In this document: piece after piece, positions 30,677 through 42,899 of the stretch
How positions within the stretch are numbered: position 1 is the stretch's first letter
How the letters are laid out: each line of letters opens with the position of its first letter
Assembly (NCBI RefSeq): GCF_022965805.1
Contig: NC_133115.1
Location: 33,223,321 to 33,287,320 of the forward strand
Direction of reading: 5' to 3'
DNA length: 64,000 nt
Source of the DNA: Primulina eburnea
Lineage: Eukaryota; Streptophyta; Magnoliopsida; Lamiales; Gesneriaceae
Program-made: the position numbers and the translations under genes
The notes under the pieces: model-generated
Seen by the model: the letters and a program-made list of their open reading frames with translations, nothing else
The model's database searches: none
What the model was told of the DNA's origin: nothing

Positions 30677-32609
30677 ATGGCGGGTGATGAAACAAATGAA
30701 AGAAAGGAGATGCCTAACAGTAGTAGTGCTGTTCAATCTTTTTGGCCAAAATATTTGAAACATGGCTATCACTGCTTGATTTCACATGCCACGCACTTGT
30801 TTCTACTCCCTTTACTTGGGATTTTTTCGGTTCGTCTTTCCACAGCAATGGCCAAGGGTTTAATCCTGACATGGGATCGACTAAAATCCGATATTAATGT
30901 ATCGGTCTTCGTCTGTTCTTCGCTGATGGTTTCTTTAATCACACTTTACTTCATGACTAGGTTGAGAAAAGTGTACCTAGTCGATTTTGCGTGTTACAAG
31001 CCCAATCCTGAGCTTATGTGTACCAGAGAACTGCTTACAAGAACATTTGGTGTTGTAAACCATTACACACCTGAGAACTTAGCTTTTCTAAAGAAAATCG
31101 TGGAGAGGTCAGGTTTGGGACAGAAGACATATTTCCCAGAAGCGCTTTTCAACATGCCTCCGAATATATGCATGTCCGAGGCAAGAAAAGAAGCAGAGAT
31201 TGTTATGTTCGGGGCTATTGATGATTTGTTAGCGAAAACCAGTGTAAAAGCCAAAGATATCGGGATTCTTGTGGTGAATTGCAGCTTGTTTAACCCAACA
31301 CCATCTCTTTCTTCGGTGGTTGTGAACCATTATAAGCTTAGAGGTAACATTTTGAGCTACAATCTCAGTGGAATGGGGTGCGGAGCAGGGTTGATTTCTA
31401 TCGATCTTGCCAAACAACTTTTGCAGGTTTGTAATTTTTTGTCACGACCCTTTTATATCTTATTAAGCGGAATACGATTAAATACACTCGGTATAAAATA
31501 ATAGTGACTTCTAATTAAAACGTCGGATCTTACCATTATTTGTGCGTCTACCCCATGATCACCTTCTACTATCAGTTTTAACATTCTCAAATGTAATTTA
31601 AGCACTGAATGTGCAGCAAATTGTGCATATTTCACGTTTAAAAGGATATGACCACAACGATTCTATTACTGCAAAAGATGATTCATCGTGCAATATTTTT
31701 TATAATTCATTTATTTTATATTTAAATTAAGATAAAAATATAATTATAAGAAATAGTGAGGAACTGCACTGTAATCGATTGATGCTTCTTTAATTATATA
31801 TATGTTTTGTATCAATGCAACAGGTTCACGCCAATTCCTATGCCTTAATAGTGAGCACGGAGAACATAACCCTAAATTGGTATAATGGCAACGATCGTTC
31901 GATGCTCATCTCTAACTGCATCTTTCGAATGGGAGGAGCTGCCATTCTCCTCTCCAACAAACAATCGGAAAAAAGTCGTGCAAAGTACCAGCTCATGCAT
32001 ACCATCCGAACCCACCAAGGCCCCGATCATAAAAGCTACAGCTCCGTATTTCAGAAAGAGGATGACATGGAAAAAGTAGGCGTCGCGCTTTCGAAAGACC
32101 TAATGGTCGTGGCAGGTGAGGCCCTAAAATCAAACATCATGGAGTTAGGACCATCGATCCTCCCCATGTCGGAACAGATACTGTTTCTTGCCTCATTAGT
32201 TGCAAGAAAAGTATTCAAGATGAAAGTCAAGCCTTATGTTCCTGATTTCAAACTCGCTGTCGAGCATTTCTGCGTTCACGCTGGTGGAAGAGCAGTGCTA
32301 GATGCAGTCGAAAAGAATCTTGAGTTGAGTGGATGGCATATGGAGCCATCGAGGATGACACTTTACAGGTTCGGTAACACATCTAGCAGCACGCTGTGGT
32401 ACGAGTTGGCCTATTTGGAGGCGAAGGGGCGGATTAGCGAGGGTGATAAGACGTGGCAAATCGCGTTCGGATCTGGATTCAAGTGTAACAGCACGATATG
32501 GAGAGCGTTGAGGCGGATTGAACCGGCTAAGGAGAAGAATCCCTGGACTGATGAGATCAACGAGTTCCCTATTGAAGTGCCAAAAGTGACAATTATTAAT
32601 GGCTCTTGA
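30677..32609 (+). CDS. KCS: 3-ketoacyl-CoA synthase (FAE1 type), copy 1
   Basis: Two exons, 30677-31426 and 31824-32609, joined at a phase-0 GT-AG intron of 397 bp, give 511 aa. KCS enzymes condense malonyl-CoA with long-chain acyl-CoA in the ER membrane, the committing step of very-long-chain fatty acid elongation for waxes, suberin or sphingolipids. Two N-terminal hydrophobic segments are present (around 35-60 and 75-95). The catalytic Cys is C235 in GMGCGAG, the His is H402 in [13 protein letters not shown], and the Asn is N435 in RFGNTSSS. All three are intact. The residue after the catalytic Cys is Gly where most KCS, including the downstream copy, have Ser. The intron position (after ..AKQLLQ) matches that of Arabidopsis KCS5/KCS6. 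The substrate chain length cannot be told. It pairs with a close copy at 40622. Confidence 0.95.
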
Positions 32610-32878
32610 ATTAAAGTCATTTTTCCAATGAAAAATGTGGCGGATTTCCATGCATGCTTTAATTGTAGCACTGAAATAAATAAATAGAAGACGATGGATG
32701 AGTGTCACGGAAAAAACCTTGCACGAGATCTCCAGATTTGCCTTCAGTTGAACCTCACTTTTCTGTGTTGTGTTTCTCTCAAACTTTTCTGTGTTGTGGG
32801 GCGGTAGGTTGGACGGGAGAATCGATTTTGTGAACGCCCCTCTGTCGCACTCTGTCCGGTTCTTTTTTTAAAAAAAAA
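32610..32878. other. 3' flank of KCS copy 1
   Basis: Probable 3' UTR, then moderately GC-rich sequence (GGCGGTAGGTTGGACGGG, GAACGCCCCTCTGTCGC) that belongs with the repeat block around the hairpin downstream. Confidence 0.5.
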
Positions 32879-32968
32879 ACTAAAAAAACGTTTAGCGACG
32901 GTTTTTAATACTCCGTCGCCAACAGTGGCGACGGAGTATTAAAAACCGTCGCTAAACGTTTTTTTAGT
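32879..32968. repeat. Perfect inverted repeat, 43-bp arms, 4-base loop
   Basis: Left arm 32879-32921 and right arm 32926-32968 are exact reverse complements around the loop ACAG. The arm contains TTTAGCGACGGTTTTTAAT and CTCCGTCGCCA. A/T-rich continuations extend the pairing outwards with length differences (CTTTTTTTAAAAAA on the left, the inverse on the right). The GCGACGGTTTT word is shared with the elements at 26608 and 60545. It is probably a recent fold-back transposon relic. Confidence 0.93.
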
Positions 32969-33057
32969 TTTTTTTAAAAAAAAGAAAATGCACACGTGGG
33001 CGCCAGCTCAGCTGTCGCCCACAGAACGCTCACCAAGGGGTGAGCAGCGTAACATTT

Positions 33058-33059
<2 letters not shown>

Positions 33060-33098
<39 letters not shown>
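33060..33098. repeat. (AT)n microsatellite
   Basis: About 19 AT dinucleotides. Confidence 0.95.
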
Positions 33099-33101
<3 letters not shown>

Positions 33102-33821
33102 CAATTAAAATACATTTGGTAGTTTATTAAAATTAACTCATACATGGCGACTTCAACAGATTTTTCTATACTACATCCAGAGAAATATCGTTCTAAATTG
33201 TTGTATCATTTCCATGTGAGTCCTACAATGCATTTATCGGTTATGAAAATAACCGATTCATTATTTTATATATAGTTAAATAATGAAATTGTTTTTATAT
33301 TTATTTTAAATATGTTAACCATTTTATATGGTTATTATTTTATATAGAATACTCAATTTTTTTAAGTCCGATCTTTTTTATTAAATTCAATTAGATATAC
33401 ATTTTTATTTTTAAAATTTTTAATTACTTTTTTAAAAATATTTATTTATTTTTAAAAATATGTACTATGATAAATTATCATGTTATTTGTGTTAAAATAT
33501 TATAATTATTAATTACTATAAATATATCTCAAGAAATAAATTATTTACTCAAATATAACATATTTAAAACATATTTATAAATATATAATAAAATAATATT
33601 ATTTTTCTTTATCAATAAATAAATATTATATATTAATACAATTACAACTCAATTAAATCATATATAAAGCTAGATATACTTTAATATATTGATAAAACAT
33701 AATACAATAAATATTTATCGCCTAGACTATGAGGTATTGTTGTCAGACGATCGAAGCAATTTTAATCATCATTTTAGTTTTATTGAAATATGATATTGAT
33801 CTGATAAGAATTTGCAAAATG
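33099..33821. other. Very AT-rich spacer
   Basis: Nearly pure A/T sequence without open frames or recognisable elements. Confidence 0.5.
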
Positions 33822-34680
33822 TGTTAGGTTAAGCACGCATGAGTGAAAGTAGTACTGAGATATGTGATCTCCTGAAAAGTTTATGTGTGTCAAGCTGCTG
33901 ACGTTACACCGCTTGATATGGTTGGCTAGGTGGTCTTTAAAAGAGTTATGTCAGATCTTAATGGATAATATTGTCTCTGTTAGAGACATGATCGGTAGTA
34001 GAAAAGGGTAAAACCGATCTATATGGGATAGTAGACAGCACCAGCAGATAGACATGTACCTCTCTGAACACGTTAACATAACAGTTTAACACATTAGCAC
34101 ACAAGTAGGTGTATTATGCACTATCACGAGCATAAGGAATTAGAGTTGCGCCTTAGCTAAAAGCTATAGCTTTTGACCTACTAGTAAATGTTTGATCCTA
34201 ATAATTAGTATCAGAACAAGATCATGAGTTCAAGTCTCGAAAAAGCATATTTATATGCTTAATGTTGGGTTAAACTTGCATGAGTTAAAATAATATTGGG
34301 ATGGATTACCTCCCGAGAAGTTCTCGTTCGTCAAGCTGCTGACGTTGCTCTACTTGATATGGTTGGTTAGGTGAGCCAAAAAGAGTAACGCTAGATCTTA
34401 ATGCGTAATAATGTCTCTGCTTGAGACATGACCGATGATAAGAACATGACAGCACTATCTTTATGGGATATGAGACAGCACCAACAGATAAACACGAATC
34501 TCTCTGGACTTATGGCCCGACAACCTGACCCATTAGCACTTATGTAGGCGCTGTCGTGAACATAAGAAATAAATTTGTGTTTTAGCTAATAACTATAATT
34601 TTTGATCTAATGATAAGCTTTTGATCATAAAAATGTAACATAAAAGCTTTAAATCTTAGAAAAACAAATCTTCTATATAA
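33822..34680 (+). repeat. Degenerate tandem LTR-like units (about 441 bp each)
   Basis: Unit 1 starts at 33822 (TGTTAGGTTAAGC) and unit 2 at 34263 (TGTTGGGTTAAAC). They share long diverged blocks (CAAGCTGCTGACGTT, TTGATATGGTTGG, GACAGCACCA, AGAGACATGA). Between them, TAGTATCAGAAC at 34207 resembles the initiator-tRNA-Met primer site TGGTATCAGAGC. Unit 2 is followed by a decayed version of the same. This looks like an old TRIM or tandem LTR-internal array. No coding is present. Confidence 0.55.
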
Positions 34681-35289
34681 AATTCTCGCATGTGGTTTCC
34701 AGAGCACTAACACAGCGCCACATGAATCACGTGAACTCGTTGTCCCGATTTTGTTTTTTATTTTGCTTAAATAGATTTTATTGTGTACAATATTATAGTC
34801 ATTGTTCTCATCACATTATCCATATATAAGAGTATCAGCGCGAAAAAAATAATATTCGATAAATTTAGTGGTTTCCGTAAAAAAAAGATCAAAACCAAAA
34901 CCAAAATAAATATAAAAGACTTGATGAAAATCAAACTTTGACAAGTTACATGACTAAATTAAATTCAAAATAGATTAACTTACATGACTAAAATTATATT
35001 TCTCCTTGTTTAAAAAAAATTTGTTTCAAGTCAATGGGAAAATACACGAAAAAAAGTATTGCACGATTTCGTGCTCATGATATTTCTGATCTACTTTTCC
35101 AATTGTTGAACAATACATATCTATACGTTTGGTAAAGCAAATTGCGTGAGGTGGGACAATGTTGGTTAGGTTAGGTGTCATTATAATTGTGCTTTTAAAA
35201 TTGATCATCTATCTTATAATATTAGATCTTTTATGGTGGCCATTAGTCATACCAAACAATACTTCGAGATGGGAAGCAGTTTATTTTCA
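34681..35289. other. Intergenic, no gene seen
   Basis: AT-rich sequence without recognised elements. Confidence 0.5.
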
Positions 35290-35498
35290 GAATGGGTCTC
35301 ATGTGAGACCGTCTCACGGATCCTAATATCTGAGACCGTCTCACGGATCCTAATATGTGAGACGGGTCAACCTTACTCATATTCACAATAAAAATTAATA
35401 TTTTTAACATAAAAAATAATATTTTTTCATGGACAACCCAAATAAGAGATTTGTCTCACAAATACGATCCGTGAGACCATCTCATACAAGTTTTTGTC
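35290..35498 (-). mobile_element. 182-bp MITE family, copy 4, with internal duplication
   Basis: A 209-bp copy flanked by TTATTTTCA (35281-35289) and TTAATTTCA (35499-35507), 8 of 9 matching. The extra length comes from a tandem duplication of a segment of about 27 bp in the left terminal repeat (GAGACCGTCTCACGGATCCT appears twice). Confidence 0.9.
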
Positions 35499-36124
35499 TT
35501 AATTTCAATAAGCTTATTTTTATTTTTGTTTATATTTATTTTCTCAAAAGAGCCGCTTTATTTTTTACTGTTTTTTTTATTTTTATACAAAGTTTTTATA
35601 AAATATTCTCACGATTCAATTTTATTAGACATGTTTATAATAAAAACATGTTTCATCCTATATGACCATTACCGATCACTAGACTCTTAATATACTAAAA
35701 ATTAATTTGCAAACAAAAATAATGATTAAAATAAAGAATTCTCAACATTATTGTAATATTATTATTTTGTCTCCATTGAATTTGTATCTATACATGTTGA
35801 TATCTTTAGTCGTTTTCAGTTTGCTTCTACCAACTGGATTTGCTTGTATAAGTTCTATTAGAGTAAATTTGATCTTGTAATCAGTTGTGTAGTAAAAGCC
35901 CTTTTCCTCAGGGATTACATATTATGTCATATCATAACTGAATCCTGAATAATTGTTGATGTCCTTCAAATTTCAATATTTACTCACGCAATTAAGCGCT
36001 CACTGCTTTATCCAAAAATATAGTTGATAATAATGGTACAATTTAAATCTTTTAAATTATACAATAACTCAAGTGCACCATGTATGTTTTGATTACTCTC
36101 TTGACATGGATAGTCATTGACATC
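35499..36124. other. Intergenic, no gene seen
   Basis: AT-rich; one 78-codon frame at 35429-35665 overlaps the MITE and is spurious. Confidence 0.5.
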
Positions 36125-36402
36125 TGTTAGTTATCTCACATCGCTTGGATAAAATATCTGGAAGTTGCATATATAGAATTAGACAATACTCCCCTCTTGA
36201 GCTAGCTTTTATCGTTGAGTTAGGTCCAAGTCAAAATCTTAATATAGTATCAGAGCTCAGGTTCTACCGTTATATGTTGGACTTTGGGTCATTTGTAAAT
36301 TTCACGTTTCAAATGTTCATTCCTGCGCGTGAGGGTCGGTTGGATAAAATTTCTAAGACTTGCATATATGAGCTTGGACAATCCTCTCTCCTTGAGCTAA
36401 CA
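36125..36402 (+). mobile_element. Degenerate TRIM retrotransposon
   Basis: A left LTR of about 120 bp (36125-36244) starts TGTTAGTTATCTCACATCG. It is followed at once by TAGTATCAGAGCTCAGG, which fits the initiator tRNA-Met primer-binding site. After a short spacer (to about 36340) comes a second, 5'-truncated LTR copy (GGATAAAATTTCTAAGAC, GAGCTTGGACAATCC, TCCTTGAGCTA). The arrangement of two short LTRs around a primer site and under 120 bp of interior is a terminal-repeat retrotransposon in miniature. No protein is expected. Confidence 0.8.
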
Positions 36403-36689
36403 AATAAAAAAAGTATAATTCAATTGTATTTTAGTCCATTAATCATATAAGTGCATGATATCTCGATAAAGGACGTGGGTTCCGAGACTCCGATCCATAA
36501 GCATATATTATTGTCAAAAATTTAACTTATTTCGATGAATAAATTATAAAGTATAGCAATAACACTTTCACGTTTCATAAATAATTAAATTTCACGATAA
36601 AAAGAAAAGTTGGTTGGGTATCATTTATGGAGAAAGTTATAAGATATATATTATATTATTATTATTAATTAAAAAATATAGCAATATTG

Positions 36690-36691
36690 GG

Positions 36692-36734
<43 letters not shown>

Positions 36735-36751
36735 GTGTCATAAAATTGTGG

Positions 36752-36803
<52 letters not shown>

Positions 36804-36825
36804 GTGTCATAAAATTGTGGATTGG
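36690..36825. repeat. Duplicated (AAT)n microsatellite block
   Basis: Two AAT arrays, about 36694-36732 and 36756-36801, are each followed by the same 24-bp word beginning AATGTGTCATAAAATTGTGG. The whole unit has been duplicated in tandem. Confidence 0.93.
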
Positions 36826-37404
36826 GACAAGATACCTGTTATTCTTAAGACCACAATCTGATACATAATATGCCACATACGTGATTGATCGTCAATTAAT
36901 AGTGAATGCCCCCTTCGATTAAAAAATATATAGCTTCTCAATAAATAAATAATTAAATTATCCATTCACTAAACGTAACAAAGTTTTTCACATATTATTT
37001 TTTTAAGAAAACGACCTATATAGGACTGTGTTGCATTAAATAAATCTTTGACTTTCATTCTAGAATAATATAAATTAAATATTTCACGTTAAAACTTAAT
37101 ACTAATTTACGATTTCAGTTGAAAATCATATGGTCGGTTCTTCTTGCGTGTTGCAATTAAATTATCATTTTTTCAGTTTTATAATGGAAATCTGGGGCGT
37201 TTTAATATCATCTTTTTTCTTAAAATTTTAATTTATAGATTTTTTTTAAAAAAAACTATTTTCTACTCCATTTTTTTCGAGATCACGTGAGTCAAGAACC
37301 ACTAAAATATTATTATGGATACAGATTATTTTGTTTTGCTTTCACCCAAAAATCCACGGGTTTGAAATAAACCGTCCGAGACAATATGTCACTAAACATA
37401 AAAA
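36826..37404. other. Intergenic, no gene seen
   Basis: AT-rich, no recognised features. Confidence 0.5.
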
Positions 37405-37552
37405 ATTTTGTGAGACGATCTCATGCGTCAATCTTGTGAGACATATCTTAATTTGAGTTACTCATGAAAGAGTATTATTTTTTATGTCAAAAATATTATT
37501 TTGTTTATAAATATGAGCGAGATTGATCTATCACACAGATAACTATTTGCTA
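37405..37552 (+). mobile_element. 182-bp MITE family, copy 5 (decayed)
   Basis: A degraded copy recognisable by TTTTGTGAGACGATCTCATG, TTGTGAGACATATC, ATGAAAGAGTATTATTTTTT and the order of these blocks. The right end is truncated and no target duplication is visible. Confidence 0.7.
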
Positions 37553-37952
37553 AAAGTCAATTTTTGAACACATGTCGACTTTGCTTCGACGTAGACACGT
37601 TTCTCCCTAATTAATTACATCTTTAAGGCAAAGTAGAAATCATTTTTAAAAATAATAATAATAAGAATAAAAAAAGACAATCTTTACACTGACTTACGAA
37701 CTTTTTACACGCATGACGTGATTAGGAAAAAATTTCCAAAATTCTTTATTAAGAGTTTAAAACAAAACAAAAAGTAATTAAGCTTCGTATTTCTTTTAAT
37801 TTAGAAAAAAAAATAATAATAATTGGAGGAAAAGCCTGGTAGATCGCAAAAGACTCTCTATTGGATTATTTTAAAGTAAATCCTCTACGACAAACTCATC
37901 ATGAACTATAAAATATAACCGTCCTGTGTTTATTAATTTTTATAATCGTAAT

Positions 37953-38184
37953 TAGGGATGTCAATGAGTTCGGGTTACCCAAACCCACAATGGACCCGCC
38001 TCAGACGGCATACAAAATGGATCATGGTCTCGCGGGTTTATCCGACCCCATTTCGTATTCGGGGTGGTGTAAGTCCGAAAAATATTTAACTGGAGTGGGA
38101 CGAGTAATAGGTCAAAGTTTTCTTCATGGAGCGGGTCTTGGGTTTAGTAATACCCGCCTCATATTCACCACATTGACATCTCTA
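37953..38184. mobile_element. hAT-type MITE, 232 bp
   Basis: Terminal inverted repeats TAGGGATGTCAATG and CATTGACATCTCTA (one mismatch) are flanked by ATCGTAAT (37945-37952) and ATCGTAAC (38185-38192). These 8-bp direct repeats fit the hAT superfamily. The interior contains GCGGGTTTATCCGACCCC and no transposase. A similar interior fragment (GGGTCGGGTTTTCGCC) lies near 59339. Confidence 0.87.
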
Positions 38185-38192
38185 ATCGTAAC

Positions 38193-40440
38193 ACTCCGGT
38201 AAAAAATTAAAGTTGAAAAAATAATACAAGTTAGTGGATTAAGTTCGAATATTGATCGATAACATGATAAAAAAAAATAAGAACGTGGAAGTTGTGGAAC
38301 AAAAAATTCCCATTAAATTGATATGTCATCGAATAAATTACAAATTACAAGGTACGTACATAAAAGTCTTCTAAAATTAAATTTAATACTCATCCTTGAC
38401 ACATTGCTTGGCCATGATACACTTTAAAGTGTTACTTTTGCATGAAAACTAAGAAAAACATTCGACTTTCCTCATGTTTAATTATGTGTTTAGCTCAAAA
38501 TAATACAGATTGCTCTTCTAATCTTCCATAATATTAAAACCCCCGACCATTGCAATATCATTTGATCGTAAACGAGAATAACTGACTATAGATATAAGTA
38601 TAAAATTTTCATATATATAATCTATGATTCGAAAAATTGCATTATGTTATCTGTTTTGTTTTTTAACGTGCAAAATTGTAGGGAAACCGCTGTTTTTTAG
38701 ATTTATATTATATACGAAATAATCAAGAATATGGTAGTCTAAAAATATTATAAGTATGCAAATTAAAGCAAATCGAAACGTGGTTATTCTATTAATTGTT
38801 CTTTGGTTTATATATTCTGCATGCTACTGTTGTGAAAATATGAAAACCAAAAGGCAATCCTATTTATATTTCTGATTCGTAGAAAGGATCACATCGGATT
38901 CTTATATATGACCGGTGCCTTAGACGTATAGTGAGTTGGTAAAGTACTTTGAGATGATATGAGTTGATACTATGTGACGTCATATGATCGATTCTAGTGT
39001 AGAATATATTTTTCACTGAAATATTGTGGGTATGCTCTGGGGGTCGATATTTGTCGTCATCTATTTTGGGTCTCTACTTACTCGTGTATATCTCTCGACT
39101 TATCTTTTCGTCTTGGTCAATGGGCCTCTGACTCATGTAGGAAGGTTTACCACTATCAGTAAACTTTTATTTAAATCGTGCATATCTCTTAATATTTTCA
39201 TCGAATCGATGATATTAAAAAAAATCATTAATTGACAACTCAGTATTTCGCTCCAATATATAATTACTTAATAATAATAATAATAAAAGATAATTATTAT
39301 ATATACATTTTTATTTGAATGAAAAAAAAATTCTGATTTGAAATCTAAAAAAAAGTTAAAATATAGGAAATCATGATAAGTTATATATAATTTTTTAAAA
39401 TAATATTAACTTAACAATGTGATATTTGAAAATAAATTAAACAATTTTACATATTCAATATAAAGGAAAATCATTTAAGCACATGTTATATAAAGTTTAG
39501 TTGATTGGAAAAAAAACGAAGAAACAATCCGATATCGAGTTGAAGAATCTCTATTGATTGACAAAAAAACTGAATCATAATACAAAATTATTATAAAATT
39601 AAAAAATGATAGAATATATTTACGTTATAAGAAGAACATGCATTGCAGTTGCATAAAAAAACTAAGCAAATTTTGTCAATAAAATATCACACATCCTAAT
39701 GAATTTAAAATATGAATTTTTTGGAAAAAATTATCGCTAATTAAGTATTATTTAAAATTATTGTGAAATGAAGTAATATAAATCATTATAATCAGTTAAT
39801 TACACAAATCAAAAAAATTATGATAAATAATATACATTAAATATATTTTATTTTAAATGACACTATATTTCAATTGACTTAAATTTAAAAGAACAATATT
39901 AGATATTGAATTCATTAACATTTTAAAAATAATACACAAAGCAATGCACATTAGATTAGCACTAATATTCTTTCGTCCATTTTAATTGTTTGTGAAATCG
40001 AAGTACATTAATTTATTTGACTCGAAAAAATTTAACATATGATGAAAATAATGATCATTTATAAAAAAAAAAAATTTATCTACTTGATAGTTCGTTATTG
40101 TATAAAAAAAATTATCTACTTGCATAGTTCATTATTATAGTAAAAAATTTATCAAACTTCAATCTTGAATCGTATCTATATATCAGACTGTTTAACGCAA
40201 TGTGAATGGAAAATAATAATAAAATAATTAAGCTGGAAACCTGAACAGCTAGCCACATGCAAAGGCGTGGCAAAACAGAAATAAACCTGGCAAGTGTGGA
40301 CCAAACCAACCAATGAAATCTACATAAAAATAACAATGATAAAATCACTCCACACGAAATCCTGCTATTTCCCCGTCTGGCAAATTCAATGCCACTCCGC
40401 GATTACAATTAAAAGGTTCGTTGGGGTGGTTGCATCCATT
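38193..40440. other. AT-rich spacer upstream of KCS copy 2
   Basis: No gene seen. The proximal promoter of KCS copy 2 should lie in the last few hundred bases; TTTAAATATT at about 40477 is a weak TATA candidate. Confidence 0.5.
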
Positions 40441-40621
40441 CCAACACATTACACACACTTCCGCCCTTTAAATATTAACATATTTCCCATCCATTTTTAC
40501 ATCACAAGCTGTTTCTCTCCTCTCCATCATTCCGGGAAATCTCCCACCGGTTTTCAGGGTTTGCCTTAGCCAAAGATTTCGTTTTGATTAGTGGGGTTGT
40601 TCCTACGATTTGTTTAGGAAG

Positions 40622-42899
40622 ATGGGGAATGAAGAGATCATGAACAAAAATGCCGAGACCGGAAAGATTTTGATCGACTGTACAAGTGAGAAAAAAGAGC
40701 GTAATAGTTTACCCAACTTTGTTCAATCTGTTAGGCTGAAATATGTGAAACTTGGCTATCACTACCTGATATCACATGCCATGTACTTGTTTCTATTCCC
40801 TTTACTCGGGCTTTCCTCGGTTCATCTCTCCAGTGTAACGGTCGATGATTTGGTCCTTTTATGGTATCAACTGATCGAATTCAATCTTGTCTCGGTCTTC
40901 GTATGTTCTTCGCTCATGGTTTTTTTAACCACTCTTTACTTCATGACTAGGCCAAGAAAAGTGTACCTAGTAGACTTCGCATGTTACAAGCCCGATTCTA
41001 AGTTTATTTGTAGCAAAGAACTGTTTATGGAAAGATCAATCGAAGCAAATACTTTTACACCTGAAAATTTAGCTTTTCAAAAGAAAATCTTGGAAAGGTC
41101 GGGTTTGGGACAGAAGACGTATTTCCCGGAAGCCATTTTAAGTGTGCCTGCGAACCCATGCATGTCAGAGGCAAGAAAAGAAGCGGAGATGATTATGTTC
41201 GGGGCGATTGATGAATTGCTAGCGAAAACCGGTGTAAAAGCTAAAGATATCGGGATTCTTGTGGTGAATTGCAGCTTGTTTAACCCAACACCATCTCTTT
41301 CTGCAATGATCGTGAACCATTACAAGCTTAGAGGGAATATTTTGAGCTATAATCTTGGTGGAATGGGGTGCAGTGCTGGTTTGATATCTATTGATCTTGC
41401 AAAGCAACTTCTGCAGGTTAGTTTTTTGTTTAATTACCCTTGTCAAATTGGACTTCATCTTACTGTTTTCGAAATATCCTTGTGTACGTTTAGTTTATTC
41501 ACAAGTTATTTTGACTTTTTTTCCCTAGATGACCGTCCTAGGATTTAGTTTGTTGATTTGATCGGGAAAAAAATAGAAGTATTTGAACAAGATTGGTTGA
41601 ATAAGGACTAAATTTAAAGTTTCAGATAATTTTGCCAAAGAAATTTGTGCTCTACCTCTAGAACACCTAAAACAGCCAATGTTTAATACCTCTAAAGGCA
41701 AGTTGGGCACAGCCTGCAAATCATGCGTTCTCCAGTCTCCACCATATGAAGGATGTAGATGCAAGGGTCTATGACATCAATTATTGGCATGAACAACTAC
41801 CAATTGTCAAAGCTAAAATATTCGTATTAAATGCAAAAGTTGTACGATTGCTATATATTCTCGTTTTAGAAGGGAATACAAATGGAAAAGCTCCTTTGTT
41901 ACTCTTCATTTTTGTGCTAAACATTTACTCTCACCGAATAATTTATTTCAAACAATCTTAATTCATTCGACTCCTTAAAATTCATTTACCGGAGTTATCG
42001 TTTGTCGGGAACCAGAAGGTTACTACACATTAAGTTTTGGTAGATGACCAAATCACGTGTCACACATTGGAAAAAAATCTTACCAAGCCTAACGCCTGAA
42101 TTTTGTATCAATCTGACAGGTTCACCCCAACTCATATGCCTTGGTAGTGAGCATGGAGAACATAACGCTGAATTGGTATTGTGGCAACAATCGGTCAATG
42201 CTCGTCTCCAACTGCATCTTCCGAATGGGTGGAGCCGCCATCCTCCTATCCAACAAGCCATCCGATAAACATCGTGCAAAGTATCAACTCATACACACCG
42301 TCCGGACCCACAAAGGTGCGGATGATAAGAGCTATAGCTGCGTATTTCAAGAGGAGGACGACAAGAAAGTAATAGGGGTCGCACTTTCCAAAGACTTGAT
42401 GTCCGTGGCAGGAGAGGCGCTGAAGACAAACATCACCACTTTAGGTCCATTAGTCCTCCCCATGTCCGAACAATTACTATTCTTTGTCACACTAGTTGCA
42501 AGAAAAGTATTGAAGATGAAAATTAAGCCCTATATTCCGGATTTCAAGCTTGCTTTTGAGCATTTTTGCATTCATGCCGGTGGAAGAGCGGTGTTGGATG
42601 AGATTGAAAAGAATCTCGAGTTGAGCGAATGGCATATGGAGCCATCAAGGATGACTCTTTATAGGTTCGGTAACACATCCAGCAGTTCATTATGGTATGA
42701 GTTGGCATATTCTGAGGCCAAGGGGCGGATCAGGAAGGGCGACAGGACGTGGCAAATCGCATTTGGCTCTGGATTCAAGTGCAACAGTGCAGTTTGGAAG
42801 GCGTTGAGACGGATTGAACCGGCTAAGGAGAAGAACCCTTGGATGGATGAGGTTGATGAGTTCCCTGTTGAGGTGCCAAAAGTCGCACATATTGGTTGA
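40622..42899 (+). CDS. KCS: 3-ketoacyl-CoA synthase (FAE1 type), copy 2
   Basis: Two exons, 40622-41416 and 42120-42899, with a phase-0 GT-AG intron of 703 bp, give 524 aa. The start chosen is the ATG at 40622 ([14 protein letters not shown]); four in-frame codons precede it without an ATG. The N-terminus contains the KCS hallmark [16 protein letters not shown] and two hydrophobic segments. The catalytic triad is intact: C250 in GMGCSAG, H417 in [13 protein letters not shown] and N450 in RFGNTSSS. Same role and intron position as copy 1. The two proteins align end to end with long identical runs, and both end in a block like EVPKV, so they arose by tandem duplication. This copy keeps the usual Ser after the active Cys and a longer N-terminus, and looks the more conventional of the two. 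Confidence 0.95.

Noticed and set aside
36614..36876. Poly-Asn (plus) and poly-Leu (minus) open frames
   Set aside because: Both are readings of the duplicated AAT arrays.
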